Origin: Amarolinea aalborgensis
GTDB lineage: Bacteria > Chloroflexota > Anaerolineae > SSC4 > Amarolineaceae
Assembly: GCF_900491745.1 (NCBI RefSeq)
Contig: NZ_UETR01000003.1
Location: 124,001-188,000 of the forward strand
Length of the DNA: 64,000 nt
Reading direction: 5' to 3'
A program made the translations under genes and the position numbers. This document shows positions 24,803-33,459 of the stretch, piece by piece. A model generated the notes under the pieces. It did not search any database and was not told where the DNA came from. It worked only from the letters and a program-made list of their open reading frames with translations. How positions within the stretch are numbered: the stretch's first letter is position 1; the number at the start of each line of letters is the position of its first letter.

Positions 24803-26077
24803 ATGACCAATCCTATTACCAGAGACCAACTGATCGCCCGCGCTAAGTCGGAGATCCAAGAGATCACGGCAAGCGAAGTCAAGCGACGCCTGGCGTCCAA
24901 AGAAGACTTCACCCTGGTGGACATCAGAGAGCGGGACGAGTTCGACCAGGGAAAGATCCCCGGCGCCGTTTTCATTCCGCGCGGATTCCTGGAGCTGCGC
25001 ATCGAAGAGAAACAGGCCGATCGTGATGCGCCGATCGTTGTCTATTGCGCAGGGGGCGTCCGCTCGGCCCTGGCGGTGCGCAATCTTATGGAAATGGGCT
25101 ACACCAACGTCCAATCCATGATCGGCGGCTTCAACGGCTGGAAGAACGCCGGTTATGGCTTCGACCTGCCGCGGCGCCTGACCCAGGAGCAGAAGATTCG
25201 CTACAGTCGGCACACGATCATGCCCAATGTGGGAGACGCTGGACAGGAAAAACTGCTCGATGCCCGCGTCCTGCTGATCGGCGCGGGCGGCCTCGGCTCC
25301 CCAGCCGCGTTGTACCTGGCCGCGGCCGGCGTGGGCACCCTCGGCATCGTTGATTTCGATACCGTTGATCTGAGCAACTTGCAGCGCCAGATTTTGCACG
25401 GCACGTCTGACATTGGACGTCTCAAAATCGAGTCGGCCGCGGACACGGTCCGTGAAATCAACCCTGATGTCCGCGTGATCGGATACCAGGAGCCTTTGAG
25501 CAGCGCCAATGCGTTCGACATCATCAAGGATTATGACCTGGTGCTCAACGGCTCGGACAACTTTCCTACGCGTTACCTGGTCAATGACGCCTGTCACTTC
25601 CTGCGCAAACCGTTGGTAGACGCCAGCATTTTCATGTTCGAAGGTCAGGTGACGGTCTATCTGCCTGCGCACCCTGATCTGGGCCTTGTCGGCGGGCCTT
25701 GCTACCGCTGCCTCTATCCTGACCCGCCGCCGCCAGGCGAAGTGCCAAGCTGCGCGGAAGCAGGCGTCCTCGGCGTTTTGCCTGGCATCGTGGGGTCATT
25801 GCAGGCCGTAGAGGCGATCAAGCTGATCTTGGGCATTGGGGAACCGTTGGTCGGCAAACTGCTCATGTTGGATACCCTGGACATGAGCTTCCGCACGCTC
25901 AACGTGAAAAAGAATCCCCAGTGCCCGCTGTGCGGCGATCACCCAACCGTGACGGAGCTGATTGACTACGAGCAGTTCTGCGGCGTGGCTCCGCCCGTGA
26001 CTGGCGCCGTGCCTGCGGCGCGTCCCGTGCTGGCAGTCAACGGCCGCTCGCAGCAGACGGCTGCGCTGGCGCGCTAG
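24803..26077 (+). CDS. Rhodanese-MoeB/ThiF fusion, sulfur-carrier adenylyltransferase (MoeZ-like, swapped order)
   Basis: 424 residues; ATG at 24803 with AAAGGGAG upstream. Residues 20-118 are a rhodanese domain with active-site C82 (VYCAGGVRS). Residues 125-400 are an E1-like domain: GAGGLGS at 160-166, catalytic-type PSCAEAGVLG, and zinc cysteines CYRC and CPLC. The E1 part adenylates the carrier C-terminus and the rhodanese Cys passes sulfur to it. In mycobacterial MoeZ the rhodanese is C-terminal, so the order is reversed. It follows the carrier gene by 61 bases. Confidence 0.92.
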   Translation: MTNPITRDQLIARAKSEIQEITASEVKRRLASKEDFTLVDIRERDEFDQGKIPGAVFIPRGFLELRIEEKQADRDAPIVVYCAGGVRSALAVRNLMEMGYTNVQSMIGGFNGWKNAGYGFDLPRRLTQEQKIRYSRHTIMPNVGDAGQEKLLDARVLLIGAGGLGSPAALYLAAAGVGTLGIVDFDTVDLSNLQRQILHGTSDIGRLKIESAADTVREINPDVRVIGYQEPLSSANAFDIIKDYDLVLNGSDNFPTRYLVNDACHFLRKPLVDASIFMFEGQVTVYLPAHPDLGLVGGPCYRCLYPDPPPPGEVPSCAEAGVLGVLPGIVGSLQAVEAIKLILGIGEPLVGKLLMLDTLDMSFRTLNVKKNPQCPLCGDHPTVTELIDYEQFCGVAPPVTGAVPAARPVLAVNGRSQQTAALAR

Positions 26078-26132
26078 GGCTGCCTGGGCCGGATGCTTTG
26101 TACAATCTGAGGTTTCACCTATGGAGGACCTG

Positions 26133-27116
26133 ATGCGCCCAACCACGATGATTGAACCACGACCCCATGGCCGAGCCGCCGCCGCGGCCGACATGATCTG
26201 GCGTGTGGCGCCGAGCCGGCTGCCCGGCACGCTGCTCGACCAAATCGGCCAGACGCCGCTCTTGCGCCTGGCGCGCGTCACCGCCGACTTGCCGGCATCC
26301 GTCGGAGTCTGGGTGAAGGCCGAATGGTTCAACCCCGGCGGCTCGGTCAAGGATCGGGCCGCGCTGCGCATAGTCGAAGAGGCGGAGCGCCACGGCCACC
26401 TGCATTCCGATAAGGTGCTGATTGACGCCACCAGCGGCAACACGGGCATCGCCTACGCGCTGATTGGCGCGATCAAGGGTTTCCAGGTTGAACTGGTGAT
26501 GCCTGCGAATGTCAGCCAGGAGCGCAAAGCGCTGGTGCGCGCATACGGCGCGCGGCTGATCGAAAGCGATCCCCTGGAAGGCTCCGATGGCGCGATTCGT
26601 CTGGCTCGCCAGATCGTCGCCCAAGACCCCGCGCGCTACTTCTACGCGGATCAATACAACAACCCGGCCAACTGGCAGGCGCACTTCGACACCACGGGCG
26701 TCGAGTTGTGGGAGCAGACCGCCGGCCGCATCACGCATTTCGTGGCTGGCCTGGGCACCAGCGGCACGATGATGGGCGCAGGCCAGCGCCTCAAGGCTTT
26801 CAACCCGGACATCCAATTGGTAGGGGTGCAGCCAGCCGACGAGCTGCAGGTTATCGAAGGCCTCAAGCACATGGAAACGGCCATCGTACCTGGCATTTAC
26901 GAGGCGCGACTGCTCGATCATGAGGCGCGAGTGGAGGCTGAGGATGCGCTGGCGATGACGAGGCGCCTGGCGCGCGCTGAAGGCCTGTTTGTGGGTTTTT
27001 CGGCCGGCGCCGTCGTCCACGCTGCGCTGCAAATCGCGGCGGGCTTGCAGGAAGGAATCGTCGTGGCCCTGGCCGCGGACGGCGGCAGCAAGTATGTGAG
27101 TCTCGGCCTCTTCTGA
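26133..27116 (+). CDS. cysM: PLP-dependent cysteine synthase, CysM-like
   Basis: 327 residues from the ATG at 26133, which has GGAGG five bases upstream; an ATG 12 bases earlier overlaps that site and is less likely. PLP lysine K73 sits in NPGGSVKDRAAL, the substrate loop TSGNTG at 100-105 and the phosphate loop GTSGT further on. The family makes cysteine by beta-replacement on O-acetyl- or O-phosphoserine. With a carrier and its activator just upstream, thiocarboxylate sulfur donation on the CysO-CysM model is the best guess. The acceptor cannot be read from the sequence. Confidence 0.88.
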   Translation: MRPTTMIEPRPHGRAAAAADMIWRVAPSRLPGTLLDQIGQTPLLRLARVTADLPASVGVWVKAEWFNPGGSVKDRAALRIVEEAERHGHLHSDKVLIDATSGNTGIAYALIGAIKGFQVELVMPANVSQERKALVRAYGARLIESDPLEGSDGAIRLARQIVAQDPARYFYADQYNNPANWQAHFDTTGVELWEQTAGRITHFVAGLGTSGTMMGAGQRLKAFNPDIQLVGVQPADELQVIEGLKHMETAIVPGIYEARLLDHEARVEAEDALAMTRRLARAEGLFVGFSAGAVVHAALQIAAGLQEGIVVALAADGGSKYVSLGLF

Positions 27117-27151
27117 GCCGAACGCTCGCAGGAATCATGAGGGAGGAAATC

Positions 27152-27601
27152 ATGTCAAATCAACGGGTTGATCAAACTGCGCTGCGCTTCAACCAGGCCA
27201 GCATCATCGCGCTGCTGAGCCTGGGCTTTGTCCTCAACGCCTGGGCGCTGGTGGCGTTCGTGGCGCTGGTGATGGCCGTCGGCACCCTGGCGCCAGGCGC
27301 GGGGTTGTTCAAGCGTTTCTATCAGCACGTGCTCAAGCCGGTCGGGCTGCTGCGCGCCCAGGTCATCGCCGATGACCCGCGGCCGCACCTGTTTGCCCAG
27401 GGCGTAGGCGCCCTTTTCTTGATCGCCAGCACCCTGGCTTTCCTCAGCGGCGCGGCGCTGCTGGGTTGGATTCTCGCCGGCATCGTTGTGGTGTTGGCTG
27501 CGGTGAATCTGTTTGCCGGTTTCTGCCTGGGCTGCTTCGTGTACTATCAGCTGGCGCGTCGCGGTGTGCAGGCCAATTTGCCCTGGTGGCAGGCGGCTTG
27601 A
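27152..27601 (+). CDS. DUF4395 membrane protein
   Basis: 149 residues; ATG at 27152 follows GGGAGGAAATC, whereas an in-frame ATG 15 bases upstream overlaps that site. Hydrophobic segments at about 18-45, 90-110 and 112-130; the last carries FCLGCFVYYQL, the paired cysteines typical of DUF4395. Such proteins often neighbour thioredoxin-like genes and may handle thiols or sulfide at the membrane, but no function is established. It ends the cysteine operon, 50 bases before an IS element; a membrane thioredoxin lies on the other side. Confidence 0.8.
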   Translation: MSNQRVDQTALRFNQASIIALLSLGFVLNAWALVAFVALVMAVGTLAPGAGLFKRFYQHVLKPVGLLRAQVIADDPRPHLFAQGVGALFLIASTLAFLSGAALLGWILAGIVVVLAAVNLFAGFCLGCFVYYQLARRGVQANLPWWQAA

Positions 27602-27653
27602 TTTCAGGTAACTGCTCAGGCGACGCGCCGTCGCCAGCGATTGTTGTAACTTA

Positions 27654-27674
27654 ACAATTTAATCAGACATATGG
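27654..27674 (+). repeat. Left terminal inverted repeat of the IS630-type element
   Basis: ACAATTTAATCAGACATATGG, matching the reverse complement of 28769-28789 at all but two positions. Confidence 0.88.
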
Positions 27675-27709
27675 TAGACTCGGCCACGAAAGGTAAGGAG
27701 GTGGCCGAG

Positions 27710-28784
27710 ATGAGTCGTCGATATCATCTAACGCTAGACGATGAGCAACGAGCACAGCTCGAGCGTTGGGTAAAGAATCCACCAAAACCATATCTGCGTG
27801 ATCGGGCCCGTGCGATTCTGGCGGTTGCTGGCGGGGAGGAGGGGCAAGAATTGGCCCAGAAACTACGAACCCGAGTTCATCGTACGACGGTGGGGGAGTG
27901 GGTAAAGCGCTATCAGCAGGAAGGGATCAATGGATTGAAGATACGATCCGGGCGGGGGCGCAAGCCCCTTTTTTCCCCCTCTGACGCCGGAGAAAGCGGA
28001 GGCGCAGGTTGAGTTGGTCCTGCATCGGTCCCCGCGTGAATATGGAATCAACCGTACACGGTGGCGTTTACAGGATGTGCGCAAGGCAATATCGTGGTTG
28101 GGAGACTGCAGTGACCCTGGCATCTGCAAGTTATTGAAACGATTGGGTTTCAGTCGCAAGCAAGCCTTACATTTCATCCAAAGTCCGGATCCGGAGTTCC
28201 ACGTCAAATGGCGTGCCATCTTGCGTGCTTTTGAGGATGCTGCGTACCATCCTGAAACGACAGTAATTCTCTTTCTCGACGAGCTCACATACTATCGGCG
28301 GGCCACCAAAGCACCGGCCTACCATCGCAAAGGTGATGATCAGCCCCGCGTGATCGGTGCTGCTGGTGCCAACACGCAAACACGCGTGGTTGCGGTGCTC
28401 AATGGGCTGACTGGCCAGGTTCTGCACTTACAGGACTACATCATCGGGAAAAACGCACTGGTGTCATTCTACGACCAGATTGGCGCCGCCTATCCCAACA
28501 TCAAGAAAATCTATGTCGTCCAAGATAACTGGCCTACGCATAGACTCCCTGACGTTCTTGCCGCCATGCAAGCCAATCGTGTCACACCTGTCTTCTTGCC
28601 AACCTACGCCTCCTGGCTCAACCCCATTGAAAAACTATGGCGTTGGCTCAAGCAAGATGTCCTGCATAATAATCCGAATGCCGCTAACCTCAAGGAGCTT
28701 CGAGCACAGGTTGTTGAGTTCCTGAGTCGTTTCAACAAGAACTCAGATGGCTTGCTTCGCTATACCGGCCTTATGTCTGAATAA
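27710..28784 (+). pseudogene. IS630 family transposase, frameshifted
   Basis: ATG at 27710 follows AAGGAGGT. The first part (about 100 codons) is the HTH DNA-binding region (MSRRYHLTLDDEQRAQLERW). Within a T6-C5 run at 27969-27979 the frame shifts by +1: skipping one base continues as PLTPEKAEAQVELVLHRSPREYG. The second part holds the DDE triad (LFLDELTYYR, VVQDNWPTHR, NPIEKLWRWLK). Either a one-base insertion has killed the gene, slippage on the run restores it, or the assembly has an error in the homopolymer. The stop codon lies inside the right TIR. Confidence 0.85.
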
Positions 28785-28789
28785 ATTGT
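28769..28789 (-). repeat. Right terminal inverted repeat of the IS630-type element
   Basis: Inverted partner of 27654-27674; the transposase stop TAA (28782-28784) is part of it. Confidence 0.88.
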
Positions 28790-28791
28790 TA

Positions 28792-29032
28792 ATGTTCAAA
28801 AATCGCGCCTGATAGGCGTACCGCCGGGCGTCTACCTGCGTAGACGCGATGCCGATTGGCAACGGCCGACGGCTCGACTGAGCGTTCGACTGAGCGCTCA
28901 CGCCGAATGCTCGCCGAAGTCCTGTCGGCGGAACGCCCTTGCGGCCCGAATTCATTCGGCGGCTGCGGTCGGCGCAGGATGCCTGAGCAATTACCATTTT
29001 GGAGACGATCAGAGCAGGAGCGGGGAAGCGTC
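28792..29032. other. Intergenic region between IS and thioredoxin gene
   Basis: No gene is seen. A perfect 7-bp hairpin CGTCTAC/GTAGACG lies near 28828-28845. The last 15 bases hold a GGAG/GGGGAAG ribosome site for the next gene. Confidence 0.5.
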
Positions 29033-29497
29033 ATGACCGAGCGTTTGATTCTTTTGACCCTTTTTGGATTGACCGTCGTCGCGGCCTGGGCAGCCAGCCG
29101 CTGGTGGCTAAGTCTGCGCGTGCAGCGGCTGCAGCGGGTGGATGCGCCGCCTGAGCTGGACGCGCTTGGCCTTGCCCCAACGCAGCCGGCGATCCTGTAT
29201 TTCACCACCACCACCTGCGGGATTTGCCGTTTGCAGCAAGCGCCGGCGTTGAGACAGGTCACCCAGCGCTTGTCAGGCCGCGTCTCCGTGCATCAGCTGG
29301 ATGCCGTGGCGGCTGAATCGCTGGCGCGCTACTACGGCGTACTCACCGTCCCCACCACGGTGGTGTTGGACCACCAACGTCGGCCTTTGCACGTGAACCA
29401 TGGCCTGGCGCCGGCCAACCAGCTTATGCAGCAGCTGGCGGCTATCGAGTGGTCTTCGCCGGCGCTGCCTGGTGCAACAATAAGCACAGGCGCATAG
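29033..29497 (+). CDS. Membrane-anchored thioredoxin-fold protein
   Basis: 154 residues from the ATG at 29033, chosen because GGGGAAG lies upstream and a hydrophobic anchor begins at once (residues 5-22). The thioredoxin domain starts near residue 45 and has the redox pair CGIC after FTTTT, and the cis-proline in VPTTVV. The disulfide site should face outward or lie at the membrane. Pairing of thioredoxin-like genes with DUF4395 is common, and here only the IS separates them. The redox partner is unknown. Confidence 0.85.
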   Translation: MTERLILLTLFGLTVVAAWAASRWWLSLRVQRLQRVDAPPELDALGLAPTQPAILYFTTTTCGICRLQQAPALRQVTQRLSGRVSVHQLDAVAAESLARYYGVLTVPTTVVLDHQRRPLHVNHGLAPANQLMQQLAAIEWSSPALPGATISTGA

Positions 29498-32355
29498 CTA
29501 TTGTTCACTATCTTCGACTCTGAGGGCCTGCACGCGCTGTTTGAGTTGAGTGAGTGACACAGTCACGGCGTGGCTGTTGATCTCCCCTGTGAGTTCCAGC
29601 TTCAAGGCCAGGTGCAGTTGTGATTGGCCTAACCTACTCAACGCAGTCGCTGTTTGTAGGACGCTGGCTAGTTCGATGGGCGTGACGGCGCCCTGGAAGC
29701 GGATGACGCGGGTGCCGGGCGGTAGGACTGCGGGTTGGCCGAGGAAACCTTGCAGGCTGAATTCTTTCAGGTCAAAGCCCACGGAGGCGGCTGCTGTCGG
29801 CGCAAAACCAAAGCGCTGTTCGCGGATGCAGCGTTGGATGGCGCTGGTCAAGGCTTGCTCAGTGACCCGTTCAGTGCCGTATTGTTTGACGGCGTTTTGA
29901 AATAGGGTTTCCACGGCAATGCGCCCATCGGTCGGAATCAGGCGGGTGATTTCATCACCCGTGACGGGGATCGGGACGTCTTCGCCAATCAGCCAGCCAG
30001 AGAAGCGGATGTCATGGGAAGCAATATCTGCGTCTGGACCGCGCAAGACGGGCGCATTGGGCGATGGCGTGTACCCAAACAGCCCGGCTTTGACGCCGGC
30101 ACAAACGGCTTCAAAGAAAGCCCCTTTGTACACCATGCCTTGAATCGCGGCCGACCGGCGGGCATCTCCGAAAGCCATCTCGACCGTCTGACGTTGACCG
30201 TGAAATACCATCGCCACTTCTTCGGGGCTGATAGCCGGGAACTGCGCTTGCACCTGCGCGGCGCGCAGCAGCACGGCACGTTGGCTGATCTCCACTTCCC
30301 GCATTTCCACCGCGTCGAACTCACCAAAATAGACCTTGCCGCGGGCATAGGACGCGGCCTTGAGCTTGTCCTGGTCGGCATCCAGCAACAGACCGTAGCG
30401 CGCCGGATCTGGGGTTCCACCCCATCAATCATCTGGCGCGCCTGCTCCATGGCGTCCGCCTCGCCCAGCGCCAACCGATCAAAAATGGCGCGCAGCGATT
30501 GGCTGAGCAGCACTTCGCCGACGACATCGAACACCTTGTCGCCCAGGTCTTTACGCATCTGCTTGAGTTTATCGAGCAGCGCCTGCTTGACTTCATCTTC
30601 CATCGAGTTGCGGGCCAGCAGGTTGAAAATATAGACCACCGGCGCCTTCTGCCCGTAGCGGTGGATGCGCCCCATGCGCTGTTCCAGGCGGGTGGGGTTC
30701 CACGGCAGGTCGAAGTTGACCATGACGTGACAGCATTGCAGGTTAATCCCTTCGCCCGCCGCCTCGGTCGCCACCAACACGCGCGCCTTGCCCGCCCAGA
30801 ATTCCTTCTCCGCCTGTCGGCGCTCATTCAGATCCATGCCGCCGTGGATGCAGGTGGCGGAGATTTCCCACGCTTGCAGGCAGTCCAGCAGGTGGTCAAG
30901 CGTAGCCTTGAACTCGGTGAAGACAATCAACTGTTCGCCGCGTTCTTTGACCCACAAACGGCATGCGTTTTCCAGTTCCCGGATCTTCTGCTGGTCGCCG
31001 CGGTCAATCAGCGCCGTCGTACGTTCGATGAGATGGTCAATCTGCTTCACGTCGAGCAGTTCCGCGGCGCTTTCCTCCGCGCGTCGTTCCCGCGCCCAGC
31101 GTTCGGACTCTGTCAGGTCGTCCCAGTCCTCGATGTTTTCTTCATCCTGTGCTTCCGTCGTCCGGCGACGGCGCATCGCCGCGGCGCGCATGTTCTCCAA
31201 TGATTTCTTCAGCGCATACGGGCTGGAGGCCAGCCGCCGCGAGAGCATAATCAGGGCAAAGGCCGCGTTTTGCCGGTTGAGCGCTTTCGCCCTCTCGAAG
31301 CGTTTCTTGACTACTTTGAGCACCTGCTCGAGTAGTTCCCCCTCACTGGCCGACAGGTTGAACGGGATGGTGTCCACAATCCGTTCAGGGTACAGTTTAT
31401 CCCCATCCGCCGTGCGCATCTCCTCTTTGGTGCGCCGCAGGACCACCGGATTGGGACCTGGCCCGTGCGCCAGCGCGTCGCCCCATTGCGGGTCAACCAA
31501 TTGGATGAGTAGGCGGTAGTTTTCTGGGTCGCCTTTATGGGGCGTGGCGGTCATCAGCAGGAAGTGCGTGGCCCGGCGTGAAAGCACCTCGCCCAACTCA
31601 TACGCCTGTGTGCGCACGATGCTTCCGTTTGGGCGCCGGTACGCGGCCAACTTGTGCGCTTCGTCCACGATCACCAAGTCCCATTCGGTCGCTTCCAACG
31701 CGCGGCGAATGTTTTTCTGCCGCGCATACGCAACCGACGTCAGCGCAAAATCGGTCTCACGCCAGACATCCAGGCTATCCAGGCGTTCCTGGTCGAGATA
31801 TTCCCTGGAAACGACGGTGAAATCCTCGCCGAACTTGGTCAGCAGTTCGCGGCGCCACTGGGATGTCAGCGCGGCCGGTGCGACAATCAACACCCGGCCG
31901 ATGCCCTGCCGCCGCTTGAGCTCCTTGATGAGCAGCCCAGCCATGATCGTTTTGCCCGCGCCGGCATCATGCGCCAGCAGGGCGCGCACCACAGGGCAGG
32001 CCAGCAGGTGTTCGTAGACGGCTTCAAATTGGTGGGGAAGTGGATCAATCCGGCTGGCGTTCAAGCCGGCGTAGGGGTCGAGCGAATGGGCCAACCACAG
32101 TCTCAGCGCCTGAATCCCAAGTCGAAAGCGCTGCGGGTCGCCGGTAAATGGCAGTTGACCATGATCGGCCTGAGACACACGGCGAACGTTAGCCCAATCA
32201 ACCGGCGTGAGCACCACGGGGCGGGTGGGTCCGCCCGCTGGTTGAAAGACGGACACCACATCATAGCCCGTATGAGGGGCGATATGGAGTATTTGAACGG
32301 TCCCTTGCCAAAAAGGTCCTTCAAGCCAGTCACCTGGTTGGATTGATGCGGCCAA
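29498..32355 (-). pseudogene. SNF2/HepA-like helicase, split by a frameshift
   Basis: About 950 residues when joined. The N-terminal part has a small beta-rich lead domain (1-75), then a superfamily 2 helicase: HDAGAGKTIMAG (motif I), VDEAHKL (DEAH), LLMTATPHKGD (III), TEAAGEGINLQ (V) and QRMGRIHRYGQ (VI). The C-terminal roughly 300 residues continue in another frame; the break is a four-base C run (plus-strand G at 30411-30414), and one more base would read EPPDPARYGLLLDADQDK. Neighbours (TA-like pair, hicA scrap) suggest a mobile or defence area, but no full known defence system is seen. An assembly error is possible. Confidence 0.8.
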
Positions 32356-32395
32356 GTTTGAATCCTGACAGTGTGGTCTTGGTATGAGTCTACCA

Positions 32396-32441
32396 CCGTT
32401 CGCACTGCTTCTCTCCCTGAAACACCAGGCAGCTTATGCAT
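32396..32441 (-). pseudogene. hicA toxin fragment
   Basis: On the minus strand MHKLPGVSGREAVRTVV matches the N-terminus of HicA mRNA interferases (typically KLPxVSGREVVKALE), after which similarity ends. Only about 15 codons remain and the catalytic histidine region (GSH) is missing. It lies between the helicase gene and DUF2442. Confidence 0.45.
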
Positions 32442-32499
32442 ATGCAGCTTCACGAAAAGTGGTCAACAATGGACGCGCAACAAAGATTGCTCTATTGTG

Positions 32500-32784
32500 T
32501 CATCCGAGAACTGCTTCCAAAGCGTGTTCCGTTTCCTCAGATGTACGCTCAGCCTCCAGTTCATGCAATGCTTCGGGAGCAAAGTCTGCTTCATTCGGCC
32601 AAACCACTGTTCCCGCCACTGGGTCTAGCGTCATGCGGGCAAAGTACGCAGGATCCTGCAACGGCTCAAAGATGGGACCGTCAAGTAGTGACCACACATT
32701 CACCCGCTTGTGTACGCCGTCGTTGAAGACAACGTATAGCGAATGCGGACCACAGACCTTGGCTTCGATAATTCGCACAGCCAT
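32500..32784 (-). CDS. DUF2442 domain protein
   Basis: 94 residues; ATG at 32784 with GAGGAGAGAAC upstream. LYVVFNDGVHKRVNVWSLL and TVVWPNEADFAPEALHEL are DUF2442 features: a small beta-rich protein whose function is not established. It follows the DUF4160 gene by 14 bases, a pairing frequent enough to have been proposed as a toxin-antitoxin-like unit. The tail (EAERTSEETEHALEAVLG) is an acidic helix. Confidence 0.85.
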   Translation of the reverse strand: MAVRIIEAKVCGPHSLYVVFNDGVHKRVNVWSLLDGPIFEPLQDPAYFARMTLDPVAGTVVWPNEADFAPEALHELEAERTSEETEHALEAVLG

Positions 32785-32798
32785 CGCTTGTTCTCTCC

Positions 32799-33059
32799 TC
32801 ACTCTAGCGGCGGAATCTTGCGCAACGGCAGACCCGCACGCGCCAAGTCCCAATTCTCTCGCAATTCAGTCTGGTACATGGCCGCCCATTCAAAGACCAT
32901 CGACTGCACTCGCCTTGGCAAGATTCCTTCGATGAGTCGGATCGGATCAATGCCGATTTCCGTATCGTACTGCGCATAAATCGCATGAAAATGCGGCGGC
33001 GCATGTTCTTTATAGTACATGTACACCGCGATGCCATAGAACTCCGACACTCTCGGCAT
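32799..33059 (-). CDS. DUF4160 domain protein
   Basis: 86 residues; ATG at 33059 behind GAGGAGCAGGGC. MPRVSEFYGIAVYMYYKEHAPPHFHAIYAQYDTEIGID is the complete DUF4160 pattern with the conserved PPHFH. The role is unknown; it usually precedes DUF2442 as here. A GTGCTATAAT -10 element lies about 50 bases upstream, so the pair has its own transcript. The tail RAGLPLRKIPPLE is typical. Confidence 0.87.
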   Translation of the reverse strand: MPRVSEFYGIAVYMYYKEHAPPHFHAIYAQYDTEIGIDPIRLIEGILPRRVQSMVFEWAAMYQTELRENWDLARAGLPLRKIPPLE

Positions 33060-33116
33060 GCCCTGCTCCTCACCCCTCATGACCGATGCAGCATTGACTA
33101 CTCTGGCTGACAACGA

Positions 33117-33122
33117 TTATAG
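33117..33122 (-). promoter_or_regulatory. Extended -10 promoter of the DUF4160-DUF2442 pair
   Basis: Minus strand GTGC-TATAAT gives an extended -10 (TGn); the -35 at 17 bp is poor. Start near 33110. Confidence 0.6.
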
Positions 33123-33459
33123 CACAATAACCTTGTTTGTAGGTATTTTTTCCCAGCCGTGACACTCGTTGCCGCCCAACCAGTGTGTATACAGAATGAT
33201 TCTGCCAAGCGCCGGCCTGGTCACCGCGGACAATAGGCGTCTATTGCGGAAGGACTCGAACTATTTTGATTTTAAGTGTGTACTGGTGAAATGTCAAAGG
33301 CACCGAATGACCCAGGGGTTTCGCTGATTTCGGACGCCTTTTCGATGTTGCTCTAGCGAACTCTCTCGCGCAGTTGATGCCAAGACTATTACCACCGATA
33401 CCCACATCGAACATTCTGCAATGCTATGCTTGTAGGCGTACCGGCCGGTCCGTTCTGAG
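33123..33459. other. Intergenic region, no gene recognised
   Basis: Lower-GC noncoding sequence between the glycosyltransferase stop and the DUF4160 promoter. Neither strand offers a convincing coding frame, RNA or terminator. Confidence 0.5.

Larger units (their letters stand above)
27652..28791 (+). mobile_element. IS630-type insertion sequence, about 1.14 kb, TA target duplication
   Basis: TIRs at 27654-27674 and 28769-28789 (two mismatches) bound one transposase with IS630 DDE motifs, and both ends abut TA dinucleotides (27652-27653 and 28790-28791), as expected for this TA-targeting family. Removing it rejoins the DUF4395 and thioredoxin genes with about 290 bases between. The intact TIRs suggest a recent arrival. 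Confidence 0.9.

Noticed and set aside
24632..25672. 346-codon minus-strand frame opposite the sulfur-transfer genes
   Set aside because: Antisense of the rhodanese-MoeB gene; composition and lack of motifs mark it as a shadow.
29498..33059. A complete DISARM- or BREX-like defence island
   Set aside because: Only a helicase, a hicA scrap and the DUF4160/DUF2442 pair are present; no methyltransferase, DUF1998 or PglZ-type gene is adjacent.
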